From assembly GCF_007670255.1 (NCBI RefSeq), contig NZ_SZVS01000007.1, forward strand, positions 1 through 64,000: a stretch of 64,000 bases of DNA, written 5' to 3'. Numbering within the stretch: position 1 is the first letter of the stretch; each line of letters starts with the position of its first letter. Positions 23,944-33,445 of this stretch are shown one piece after another. This DNA comes from Paenarthrobacter nicotinovorans. GTDB taxonomy: Bacteria; Actinomycetota; Actinomycetes; Actinomycetales; Micrococcaceae. The notes below the pieces were generated by a model that was not told where the DNA came from, did no database searches, and saw only the letters and a program-made list of their open reading frames with translations. The position numbers and the translations under genes are program-made.

Positions 23944-26900
23944 AGGCTCCGCGCATCGAGTTGAGCAAGGCCCTGAACTCTCCGCGTCTGGTTGATTCGG
24001 ATCAGTTCACCACTGCCATCCACTCCGGTTCGGCAACTGGACCAGTGGTTAACAGCACGGCCAATTCCACCACTGCTGGAACTGGCTCCACGGTAAGCGC
24101 CGGGACGGGCGTTACAGGCAAGTATGTTGCCGACACCGCCACCACGTACTACCTGACGGAGTCTGCCGCCAATCTGGCCGACTACGACAAGTCGATCACC
24201 TGCACGGACGCGAACGGTCTGCAGCCGGGGCTTCCCTCCGGTGCCGCTTTCGACCAGTCCTTCGCACTCACCCCCGTCGCCGGTGCGGACATCAGTTGCG
24301 TCTTGACCAACACGGCCTTGCCGGTTTCGCGGATGGAGTTTGCCAAGTCCGCGGATGCTTCAGCCGTCCACTCGCCGGCGCAGGTGGGTGACATCATCAC
24401 CTACACGTTCTCGGCGAAGAACACCGGAAACGTTGCCCTCACGAACGTTGTGATCAACGATCCCCTGGCAGGTCTTTCCCCGCTGGCATACACCTGGCCG
24501 GGAACTCCGGGCACTTTGCTTCCGGGCGAGACTGTCACGGCGATGGCAACATACGCCGTGACGCAGGCGGACATCGATGCCGGGCACGTAGCCAACTCGG
24601 CCACCACCTCGGGTAATCCTCCGACCGGACCTCCGGTCACACCGCCGCCTGGCACGACCGACACCCCGTTGACGCCTGGCCCGGCCATGGAGTTCAGCAA
24701 GTCGGCTGATGCCTCGGGCATCAAGAACCCGTCGGCTGTTGGCGACATCATCACCTACACCTTCACGGCCAAGAACACCGGCAATGTGAAGCTGACTGGT
24801 GTTGTGATCAACGATCCCTTGGCCGGTCTCTCGGCGCTGACTTACTCGTGGCCCGGTGCCGCAGGTGAGTTGCTTCCGGGGCAGACCGTGACCGCTACGG
24901 CAACGTATGCGGTAACGCAGGCTGACATCAATGCCGGCCACGTGGCCAACTCGGCGACCACCACGGGTACTCCTCCCACGGGTCCTGCCGTGACGCCTCC
25001 TCCGGGAACCACGGACACACCGCTGACTCCCGGTCCGGCCATGGAATTCAGCAAGTCCGCTGACGCCTCGGCCGTGGGTAACCCGTCCAAAGTTGGCGAC
25101 GTGATCACGTACACGTTCACGGCCAAGAACACCGGTAACGTCACGCTCAAGAACGTTTCCATCACGGATCCGTTGGCTGGTCTTTCGGCCCTGAGCTACA
25201 CCTGGCCGGGTACCGCCGGTGAACTGCTTCCGGGCCAGACGGTCACTGCCACTGCCACATACGCCGTCACGCAAGCGGATATCGACGCCGGGCATGTGGC
25301 CAACTCGGCGACAACCACGGGTACTCCTCCCGCGGGTCCTGCAGTAACGCCTCCTCCGGGAACGACGGACACCCCGTTGACCCCGGCGCCGGCGATGACG
25401 TTCAGCAAGACGGCGGATGCTTCCGGTGTCCAGAACCCGTCAGTTGTCGGTGACCGCATCACCTACACCTTCACGGCGAAGAACACGGGCAACGTCACGC
25501 TGAAGAACGTTTCCATCACTGACCCGCTGGCTGGCCTTTCGGCCTTGGCCTACGCTTGGCCCGGTACTGCGGGCGAGCTGCTGCCCGGTCAGACCGTCAC
25601 GGCCACGGCGACGTACGCCATCACGCAGGCGGATATCGACGCCGGCCACGTTGCCAACTCGGCGACCACCACGGGAACTCCGCCCACTGGTCCGGCAGTA
25701 ACGCCTCCTCCCGGAACGACGGACACCCCGTTGACTCCCGGCCCGGCGATGGTGTTCAGCAAGTCCGCCGACTCGTCGGCGATCCACGATCCGTCCGTCG
25801 TCGGTGACATCATCACCTACACCTTCACGGCGAAGAACACGGGCAACGTCACGCTGAAGAACGTTTCCATCACCGATCCGCTGGCTGGTCTGTCTGCCTT
25901 GGCGTACACCTGGCCCGGCACTGCGGGCGAGCTGCTTCCGGGTCAGACTGTGACCGCCACGGCAACGTATGCCATCACGCAGGCCGACATCAACGCCGGC
26001 CATGTTGCCAACTCGGCCACCACCACGGGAACTCCGCCCGCTGGCCCCGCTGTAACGCCTCCTCCCGGAACGACGGACACCCCGTTGACCCCGACTCCGG
26101 CAATGCAGTTCACCAAGACGGCCGACGCGTCTGCCATCAAGGATCCTTCAACGGTGGGTGACGTCATCACGTACACCTTCACTGCGAAGAACACCGGCAA
26201 CGTGGACTTGACCAACGTTTCCATCACGGATCCGCTGGCCGGTTTGTCTGCCTTGAGCTACACGTGGCCGGGCACCCCGGGCACACTGCTTCCGGGCCAG
26301 ACGGTGACTGCAACGGCGACATACGCCATCACGCAGGCGGATATCGACGCCGGTCATGTGGCCAACAGTGCGACCACCACTGGCACTCCGCCTTCCGGTC
26401 CTGCTGTAACGCCTCCTCCGGGAACGACCGATACCCCGCTGACCCCCAAGCCGGCCATGGAGTTCACCAAGACGGCTGATGCGTCAGCGGTCCAGAACCC
26501 CACCAAGGTGGGCGATGTCATCACGTACACGTTCACGGCCAAGAACACCGGCAACGTGTCCCTGAAGAACGTTTCCATTACGGATCCGCTGGCTGGCCTG
26601 TCCGCCCTGGCGTACACCTGGCCGGGGACTGCTGGAGAGCTGCTTCCGGGCCAGACCGTGACCGCAACGGCAACGTACGCGGTTACCCAGGCGGATATCG
26701 AGTCCGGCCATGTCGCCAACTCGGCGACCACCACGGGTACTCCGCCTTCCGGTCCTGCTGTAACGCCTCCTCCGGGAACCACCGACACTCCGTTGACTCC
26801 GGCTCCGGCGATGGAGTTCACCAAGACGGCTGATGCCTCGGCGGTTCAGAACCCCACCAAGGTGGGCGACGTGATCACGTACACGTTCACGGCCAAGAAC

Positions 26901-28760
26901 ACCGGCAACGTGTCCCTGAAGAGCGTCTCCATCACGGATCCGTTGGCTGGTCTCTCGGCTTTGAGCTACGTCTGGCCCGGTGCTGCAGGAACCCTGCTGC
27001 CCGGACAAACGGTCACGGCTACGGCAACGTACGCGGTTACCCAGGCGGACATCGACGCCGGCCACGTGGCCAACTCGGCGACCACCACGGGCACTCCGCC
27101 CACTGGTCCTGCTGTGATGCCTCCTCCGGGAACCACGGATACTCCGTTGACTCCGGCTCCGGCGATGGAGTTCACCAAGACGGCGGACGCTTCTGCCATC
27201 AAGAACCCCACCATGTCAGGCGACACGATCACGTACACGTTTACGGCCAAGAACACCGGCAACGTCACGCTGAAGAATGTCACCATCACGGATCCGTTGG
27301 CTGGTCTGTCTGCCTTGGCTTACACCTGGCCGGGCACGCCCGGCGAGCTGCTTCCGGGCCAGACCGTGACTGCAACGGCAACGTATGCAGTGACCCAGGC
27401 GGATATCGACGCAGGTCATGTGGCCAACAGCGCGACCACCACGGGAACACCTCCCACGGGTCCCGCTGTGACGCCTCCTCCGGGAACCACGGACACCCCG
27501 TTGACCCCGGCTCCGGCCATGGAATTCACCAAGTCCGCAGATGCCTCGGCACTCCAGGATCCGTCAAAGGCGGGCGACACGATCACCTACACCTTGACGG
27601 CCAAGAACACCGGCAATGTCACGTTGAAGAACGTCGTCATTGACGATCCCCTGGCTGGCCTCTCGGCTTTGAGCTATGTCTGGCCTGGCGCTGCAGGCAC
27701 CCTGCTGCCCGGTGAGACCGTGACGGCTACGGCAACGTACGCCATCACCCAGGCCGATATCGACGCTGGTCACGTAGCCAACACGGCCACGACCACGGGA
27801 ACACCTCCCACGGGTCCCGCTGTGACGCCTCCTCCGGGTGAAACGGACACTCCGTTGACTCCGGCGCCGGGCATGGAGTTCACCAAGACGGCTGACGCAT
27901 CCGCAGTTCACTCGCCGTCCAAGGTGGGAGACGTGATCACGTACACGTTCACGGCCAAGAACACCGGCAACGTCACGCTGGCCAACGTCACCATCGACGA
28001 CCCCCTGGCTGGCCTGTCCGCACTGAGCTACACCTGGCCCGGTGCTGTGGGAACGCTGCTGCCCGGCCAGACGGTGACGGCTACGGCAACGTACGCCATC
28101 ACCCAGTCGGACATCGACGCCGGTCACGTGGCCAACTCGGCGACCACGACGGGAACTCCTCCCACAGGTCCTTCGGTCACGCCGCCTCCGGGAAACACGG
28201 ATACCCCGTTGACCCCTGCGGCTGGGCTGGAGTTCACCAAGAAGGCTGACGCTTCCGCCGTCGGTGATCCCGCCCATGTGGGCGACCTGATCACCTACAC
28301 CTTCACGGTGAAGAACACCGGGAATGTGGAGCTGAAGGGCGTTGAGGTCAATGACCGTATGCCTGGCCTGTCGGCTCTGGTTTACAACTGGCCAGGTGCC
28401 GCGGGAACCCTGCTGCCCGGCCAGACGGTGACGGCTACGGCAACGTACGCCATTACCCAGACCGACATCAACGCCGGAAAGGTCGCCAACTCGGCCATTG
28501 CCACAGGTACTCCGCCGAAGGGGCCGTCGGTGAATACGCCGCCTGCCACCGCTGTGGTGACCCTCCCGCCGGCTGGGCCGTCGGATCCGGGCAACTCCGG
28601 AGGATCCCATGACAACAACCAGGGAGGATCCCAGAGCAATACCGGAGGATCACTGGCAAGCACTGGTGTTGTTCTCACCGTCCTGCCCATCAGCCTGCTG
28701 GTAGTTGGTGCGGGTGTCTTCCTCTTCCTCGTTGGACGCCGCAAGCGTTCTGAGGTCTAG
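23937..28760 (+). pseudogene. C-terminal part of giant DUF11-repeat surface protein with LAxTG anchor
   Basis: The 1607-residue frame continues the preceding gene. It has a region to about residue 130, twelve tandem 118-residue DUF11-like repeats, a Gly/Ser/Asn-rich spacer, and a sorting signal (LASTG, hydrophobic helix, GRRKRSEV). LAxTG is the class E sortase motif of high-GC Gram-positives, so the intact protein would be covalently attached to peptidoglycan. The GTG at 23937 has no ribosome-binding site and the frame is open to its left, so it is probably not an independent gene. The likely role is an adhesin or wall-spanning stalk. If the frameshift is real, the anchored form is lost. Confidence 0.85.
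24333..28580 (+). repeat. Twelve tandem 354-bp repeats encoding DUF11-like units
   Basis: Units start at 24333 and recur every 354 bases without any insertion or deletion up to 28227. Each encodes 118 residues opening with MEFTKTADASAV-like sequence and closing with a Pro/Thr linker (TPPPGTTDTPLTP). The units at 26457 and 26811 are the most alike; the last unit is the most diverged. Long exact register argues for recombination-driven homogenisation. Confidence 0.95.
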
Positions 28761-28769
28761 GTAGCAGAG

Positions 28770-28807
28770 TGCGCGGTAACCGGGTTCAGTCGCCCGGTTA
28801 CCGCGCA
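28770..28807 (+). terminator. Hairpin terminator after the surface-protein gene
   Basis: Positions 28770-28784 and 28793-28807 pair perfectly (15 base pairs, 8-base loop). The hairpin begins 10 bases after the stop codon and separates the surface protein from the lipoprotein gene. No long T-run follows, as is usual in this kind of genome. Confidence 0.7.
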
Positions 28808-28854
28808 TTCGTCCGTTCACGTAAGCATCGCGAAAAGATCCTGGGAGCCATCAC

Positions 28855-29283
28855 ATGAAGAAACCAGTAGCGTGGATCGTTGGCTTGCTGGTAGCAGCTT
28901 CAGCGCTCTCCGCTTGCACTTCTCCGGAGAGCAACCAAGCGGGGAACCCGCCGTCGACGACCACAACCCAGCCAGCCACCACAGGCGAGGCAAAACCGGC
29001 CAATCCGGGCACTGGCATCATCCAGGCCACCACCATGACCTCCTGCGACACCGCACCCGGGAAGGTTACCGCCAAGGGTACGGTGACCCCTCCGGTGGGC
29101 ACCAAGGGTGCAGTCAAGATCACCGTCAGTTGGGTTGATCCGGGCACTTCCGCCGTCCTTGCCCGTGGAGAGCAGACCTTCAACGACGCCCAGCCTGGCA
29201 AGCCGCTGGACTGGGTAGCCAACGCCGAGGTGACCAAGCCGGCCAAGGACATCACATGCGTTCTTGGTGCGGCTGTGCTGTAG
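28855..29283 (+). CDS. Small secreted lipoprotein
   Basis: The 142-residue protein has a lipoprotein signal (KK start, hydrophobic core, lipobox LSAC with Cys at about 20). A Thr/Pro/Asn-rich spacer follows, then a small beta-rich domain with two further cysteines (TSCDTAPGKVTAKGTVTPP and DITCVLGAAVL). GGGAG precedes the ATG. It is downstream of the surface protein but behind its own terminator. I do not recognise the domain; the role is unknown, probably envelope-associated. Confidence 0.75.
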   Translation: MKKPVAWIVGLLVAASALSACTSPESNQAGNPPSTTTTQPATTGEAKPANPGTGIIQATTMTSCDTAPGKVTAKGTVTPPVGTKGAVKITVSWVDPGTSAVLARGEQTFNDAQPGKPLDWVANAEVTKPAKDITCVLGAAVL

Positions 29284-29300
29284 CTGCAGGCACGCAACAG

Positions 29301-29343
29301 AGAAGCGGTCAACCAGGTATCTACTGCCTGGCTGACCGCTTCT
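29301..29343. terminator. Bidirectional hairpin terminator
   Basis: AGAAGCGGTCA (29301-29311) pairs with TGACCGCTTCT (29333-29343), and CCAGG pairs with CCTGG inside it. TTTTG follows on the plus strand. The hairpin sits between the lipoprotein gene and the convergent membrane-protein gene, whose stop codon lies in the loop. Confidence 0.65.
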
Positions 29344-29701
29344 TTTGCCATTGCAGTCCATGCCAGAACAAGAGGGCCGCTGTAATCAGAATGCCGGCCA
29401 GGAGGGCGTAGGGCGCGTTGGACAGCATCATGTACATGAACTGTGCGGACTGGGTGGACTGGTAGGGAGCCGGTGAGGTCATGGCCCCGGCAGCGGTGGC
29501 GACTGCCCACAATCCCAGCCACAGCAGTCCAGCAGCAATGACCCACAGGGCAACAATGAAGGGATTCACCGGGAAGCCCTTCCGCGGCGGGTCCGGCGAC
29601 TCAGGTACGTGGGGGCTGACCGCTTGCACGGCATTCCCGTGCTCGTCGATTTCGCGGAAGCCGATCCGTTCGTGGACGTGGTCTTTCAAGAGGTCCCCCA
29701 A
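29321..29701 (-). CDS. Small two-helix membrane protein, unknown
   Basis: The 126-residue protein has a charged N-terminal part (about 1-45, Pro-rich) and two strong membrane helices (about 47-72 and 92-113), ending in a basic tail WQKKRSARQ. No family is recognised. It is convergent with the lipoprotein gene and divergent from the desferrioxamine operon, with about 260 bases of promoter region between. The alternative is a spurious frame, but the membrane-helix pattern and isolated position favour a real gene. Confidence 0.6.
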   Translation of the reverse strand: MGDLLKDHVHERIGFREIDEHGNAVQAVSPHVPESPDPPRKGFPVNPFIVALWVIAAGLLWLGLWAVATAAGAMTSPAPYQSTQSAQFMYMMLSNAPYALLAGILITAALLFWHGLQWQKKRSARQ

Positions 29702-29905
29702 CCGTAACGGGATAGTCCTTGCACTCTACTCCCAGGGCGGAACGGCCCCTGGGAGAAGGAGTTCCGGACAGACTGTGGCCAAACGAGGGCCGAATTTTGC
29801 ACCCAAACGCCCTGCGGGGAAAGTCAATGACGCAGGATCGGGCAGCGACCCGGCGAAAAACAGCTTCTGGAGCGAAATAGGTCACAAAAGTTTGACGGAA
29901 AGGGT

Positions 29906-29932
29906 TACCTAAGTAAGGCTTGCCTTGCTAAC
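29906..29932 (+). promoter_or_regulatory. DtxR/IdeR-type iron box of the desABCD operon
   Basis: The sequence around AAGTAAGGCTTGCCTTGCT matches the DtxR/IdeR/DmdR consensus (TTAGGTTAGGCTAACCTAA) with good dyad symmetry about 29919-29922. A TTGACG (29892-29897) lies just upstream as a possible -35. Iron-bound repressor would cover the -10 region. Confidence 0.75.
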
Positions 29933-29964
29933 AAGCGCCCCAACGCAAACGGAAGGAAGCTGTC

Positions 29965-31527
29965 GTGACGTCACCCAGTGTCGAAGAGCGGATTGCTCAG
30001 GAACCGGATTTCGGTTCCAAAGTGGAGCTGGCCCTCGCTGCCACCAACCAGCTGTTCAACGCCCGCAATTCGCCCAGCTATGTGGCTCAGGTGCTTCAAG
30101 GAGTCAATGCCGTCTCCACCAAGATCCAGCGGACCACGCAGCCCTTCACCGGCATCGGACACGCAGCCCTCAAAGCGAAGGTGGGTGCCGTGGACCTCGA
30201 CCGGCCGCTTCCGGACACTGCCGCGGCATTGGAAGAGCTTGAGGAGCTGTACCTCAAGGACGCCATCTACTTCCACGATTCCCGCTACGCGGCCCACCTG
30301 AACTGCCCCGTGGTCATCCCCGCGCTTGTGGGCGAAGCCGTGCTCTCCGCGGTGAACTCATCCATGGACACTTGGGACCAGAGCGCAGGTGCCACCATGA
30401 TCGAACGCCGCCTGATCGATTGGACCGCAGAGCGAATCGGTTTCACGGAAAAAGCTGACGGCGTCTTCACTTCCGGGGGCAGCCAATCCAACTTCCAGGC
30501 GTTGCTGATCGCCCGCAACCATGCCGTGGCCAAGCTCCGTGCAGGCAACACCGAAGCCCGCCTGCCGCAGTTGCTGGACCGGCTCCGCATCTTCACCTCT
30601 GCGGACAGCCACTTCAGTATCCAAAAATCAGCCTCCATGCTGGGCCTTGGCTTCGACGCCGTGATCGCCGTCCCCACCGCCGAAGACCACCGCATGGACC
30701 CTGCCGCGCTCGCGGCTGCTTTGGCCGAGGCGCACGACGCCGGGCTGGTATCCATGGCGGTTGTGGCAACTGCCGGGACCACCGACTTCGGCTCGGTGGA
30801 TCCGCTGTCCGAGCTTGCAGCGCTGGTCCGCGCCTACGATTCCTGGCTCCACGTAGACGCTGCCTACGGCGGCGGCCTGCTGGTCTCCGGCCGGTACCGC
30901 CATCTCCTGGAAGGCATCCAGCTGGCGGATTCCGTGACCGTGGATTTCCACAAGACGTTCTTCCAGCCCGTCAGCTCCAGCGCAGTGTTGGTCCGCAACG
31001 GGTCCATGCTCGGCCACGTCACGTATTACGCCGACTACCTGAACCCGGAGAGCGCCGCGAAGGCCGAGATCCCCAACCAGGTGGACAAGAGCATCCAGAC
31101 CACCCGCCGTTTCGACGCACTGAAGCTCTGGCTTACCCTTCGCATCATGGGTGCCGATGCCATTGGTGCGCTCTTCGACGAGGCCATTGACCTGACGGGC
31201 CGAGTGGGCTCGCTGCTTGCCGACGATGCAGAGTTCGAGCTCGCGGCTGCGCCGCAATTGAGCACCCTGGTATTCCGGTACCGCCCGGCAGTGGACGGAG
31301 TCGCCTTGGACGAAGACACAGCCGATGCCCTCAACCCTGCCATCCGCTCCGCCATCTTCGCCTCCGGCGAAGCCGTAGTGGCCGGTACCAAGGTGGCCGG
31401 ACGGCATTACCTCAAGTTCACCCTCCTCAACGCCGAGGCCTCCCTAAGGGACATTCAGGAAATCATCGAACTCATCCGCAGGACCGGCGCCAGCCTCCTC
31501 GCAAACACCACGGAGGCAGCAGCATGA
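29965..31527 (+). CDS. desA: DesA, PLP-dependent lysine decarboxylase of desferrioxamine synthesis
   Basis: The 520-residue group II decarboxylase has GVFTSGGSQSNFQALL, the cofactor-aspartate region LHVDAAYGGG and the PLP lysine in VTVDFHKTFFQP near residue 330. It decarboxylates lysine to cadaverine, the backbone of desferrioxamine E/B. GTG start with a GGAAGGAAG ribosome-binding site. It opens a four-gene operon in which each gene overlaps the next by 4 bases, behind an iron box. A diaminobutyrate decarboxylase label from general annotation would be less specific than the operon context. Confidence 0.93.
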   Translation: MTSPSVEERIAQEPDFGSKVELALAATNQLFNARNSPSYVAQVLQGVNAVSTKIQRTTQPFTGIGHAALKAKVGAVDLDRPLPDTAAALEELEELYLKDAIYFHDSRYAAHLNCPVVIPALVGEAVLSAVNSSMDTWDQSAGATMIERRLIDWTAERIGFTEKADGVFTSGGSQSNFQALLIARNHAVAKLRAGNTEARLPQLLDRLRIFTSADSHFSIQKSASMLGLGFDAVIAVPTAEDHRMDPAALAAALAEAHDAGLVSMAVVATAGTTDFGSVDPLSELAALVRAYDSWLHVDAAYGGGLLVSGRYRHLLEGIQLADSVTVDFHKTFFQPVSSSAVLVRNGSMLGHVTYYADYLNPESAAKAEIPNQVDKSIQTTRRFDALKLWLTLRIMGADAIGALFDEAIDLTGRVGSLLADDAEFELAAAPQLSTLVFRYRPAVDGVALDEDTADALNPAIRSAIFASGEAVVAGTKVAGRHYLKFTLLNAEASLRDIQEIIELIRRTGASLLANTTEAAA

Positions 31528-32858
31528 GCACCCCCAACAACACCCGGATCTACGACGTCGCGGGTATCGGCGTCGGGCCTTTCAACCTCGGGCTGGCAGC
31601 CTTGAGCGAGCCGGTGGAAAACCTGGACTGCGTGTTCCTCGACCGCCGCGAATCCTTCGATTGGCACCCCGGCATGATGCTCGAGCCGGCGCACTTGCAG
31701 GTTCCTTTCATGGCGGACCTCGTGACGCTGGCAGATCCGACGTCGCACTTCTCGTTCCTGAACTTCCTGAAGCAGACCGGCCGCTTGTACCGCTTCTATA
31801 TCCGCGAGAACTTCTATCCCCTGCGGGCTGAGTACAACCAGTACTGCCAGTGGGTGGCGGGGCAGTTGGAATCGGTTCGTTTTAGCACGGATGTGCTGGA
31901 TGTGAGCTACGGCGACGGCGTCTACAGCCTTTCGGTACAAGGCCCGGACGGTGCTGAGGTACTTCGCGCCCGCCGCCTGGTCCTGGGTACCGGCACCTCT
32001 CCCTATGTTCCGGACTCCTGTGGAGGGATAGTCGAAGCCGGGGGACTGGTCCTCCACAACGCCGACTACCTGTCCAGGAAGAGCGAGCTGCAGTCCAAGC
32101 GCAGCATCACCATCGTGGGCAGCGGACAGAGTGCCGCGGAGCTCTACTACGAGCTTCTCCAGGAGATCGATGCGTACGGCTACCAGCTCAACTGGGTCAC
32201 GCGTTCCGGGCGCTTCTTCCCGCTGGAGTACACCAAGCTCACGCTGGAGATGACCTCTCCGGAGTATGTTGACTACTTCCACTCGCTCCCGGGCGAGCAG
32301 CGCGATACCCTCATCAAGAACCAGAAGAACCTGTACAAGGGCATCAACTCGGACCTGATCGACGACATTTACGATCTCCTCTACACCAAGAGCCTCACCG
32401 GCATGGTGGACACGCAGCTGCACACCCACTCATCGCTGACGGCTGCCGAGTGGGACCCTGCCTCGGGCACCCACACCCTGCAACTGCACCATGAAGAGCA
32501 TGGCCGTGATTACAGCCTGCAGTCCGAAGCCGTGGTGTTGGCGACCGGCTACAGCTACAAAGAGCCAGCCTTCCTGGGAGGCATCCAGGATCGCATCCGC
32601 CGCGACACCAAGGGCCGGTTCGACGTCGAACGCAACTATGGAACCGGCGTCGAACCAGGGGAAATCTTCGTCCAAAACGCCGAACTCCACACCCACGGTT
32701 TCGTCACCCCGGACCTCGGCATGGCCGCCTACCGGAACTCCGTGATCCTGCGCGAAATCACCGGCCGCGAGATCTACCCGATCGAGCGCAGCATCGCCTT
32801 CCAGCAGTTCGGGGCACCCGCTCCGGTTGCTGCTCGGACCGCAGGAGCAGCAGTATGA
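31524..32858 (+). CDS. desB: DesB, cadaverine/lysine N-monooxygenase
   Basis: The 444-residue flavoprotein belongs to the IucD/PvdA group of N-hydroxylating monooxygenases. It has FAD motif GIGVGPFNLGLAAL at residues about 11-24, the MMLEPAHLQVPFMADLV substrate segment, an NADPH motif ITIVGSGQSAAELYYE near 195, and the C-terminal ATGY in VVLATGYSY. It adds a hydroxyl to one amine of cadaverine using NADPH and oxygen. ATGA overlap with desA and desC. Confidence 0.93.
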   Translation: MSTPNNTRIYDVAGIGVGPFNLGLAALSEPVENLDCVFLDRRESFDWHPGMMLEPAHLQVPFMADLVTLADPTSHFSFLNFLKQTGRLYRFYIRENFYPLRAEYNQYCQWVAGQLESVRFSTDVLDVSYGDGVYSLSVQGPDGAEVLRARRLVLGTGTSPYVPDSCGGIVEAGGLVLHNADYLSRKSELQSKRSITIVGSGQSAAELYYELLQEIDAYGYQLNWVTRSGRFFPLEYTKLTLEMTSPEYVDYFHSLPGEQRDTLIKNQKNLYKGINSDLIDDIYDLLYTKSLTGMVDTQLHTHSSLTAAEWDPASGTHTLQLHHEEHGRDYSLQSEAVVLATGYSYKEPAFLGGIQDRIRRDTKGRFDVERNYGTGVEPGEIFVQNAELHTHGFVTPDLGMAAYRNSVILREITGREIYPIERSIAFQQFGAPAPVAARTAGAAV

Positions 32859-33445
32859 GCTTCACCTTCCGACCCGTAGATCCAGTGGCCGACGCACCCG
32901 TCCTCCACAGCTGGGTCAGCCAGGAGTATGCACGTTTTTGGGGCATGGTTTCATCCACAAAGCAGGACGTTGTGGAGGAATACTCCAGGATTGCTGCCAC
33001 CGGCCACCACCAAGCGTTCTTGGGGCTCGACGACGGCGTCCCCACCTTCTTGATGGAGCGGTACCTTCCGGAATCGTCGCCGTTGGCGGACGTTTACGAA
33101 GTCCGGCCGGGCGACGTCGGCATGCACCTCCTGGTGTCGCCGCCCAACGGTGACCCGCAACCGGGCTACACCACCGCCGTCATGCAGTCAGTCATGACCG
33201 AACTGTTCGCCAACCCCGCAACCCAGCGGGTCGTCGTCGAGCCTGATGCCCGCAACCACAAGATCCATGTGCTCAACGAAAAGGTGGGCTTCCGCCCGCA
33301 CGGCGTGGTAACCCTTCCCGCCGTCGACCCTGCCGAAGACCACAAGAAGGCCCTGCTGAGTTTCTGCACCCGCGAAGATTTCCTGGCCACCCTGACCCCG
33401 ATCCTCGCCGCGCCCACCGCGGCGACCAGAGGAGCATCCCTGTGA
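32855..33445 (+). CDS. desC: DesC, hydroxycadaverine N-acyltransferase (GNAT)
   Basis: The 196-residue protein belongs to the IucB/RhbD-type siderophore acetyltransferase group. It shows VDPVADAPVLHSWVSQEYARFWGM near the start, a GDVGMHLLVSPP segment, and RVVVEPDARNHKIHVLNEKVGF, the family signature near the acyl-CoA site. It acylates N-hydroxycadaverine with succinyl- or acetyl-CoA to form the hydroxamate. It overlaps both neighbours by 4 bases. Confidence 0.92.
   Translation: MSFTFRPVDPVADAPVLHSWVSQEYARFWGMVSSTKQDVVEEYSRIAATGHHQAFLGLDDGVPTFLMERYLPESSPLADVYEVRPGDVGMHLLVSPPNGDPQPGYTTAVMQSVMTELFANPATQRVVVEPDARNHKIHVLNEKVGFRPHGVVTLPAVDPAEDHKKALLSFCTREDFLATLTPILAAPTAATRGASL

Noticed and set aside
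24333..28580. Tandem repeats considered as CRISPR or satellite DNA
   Set aside because: The period is 354 bases, in frame, with no spacers; they encode protein repeats.
24360..28610. Many antisense frames of 100-350 residues across the DUF11 array
   Set aside because: They repeat with the same 354-base period as the sense repeats and are Arg/Gly-rich by-products of codon bias.
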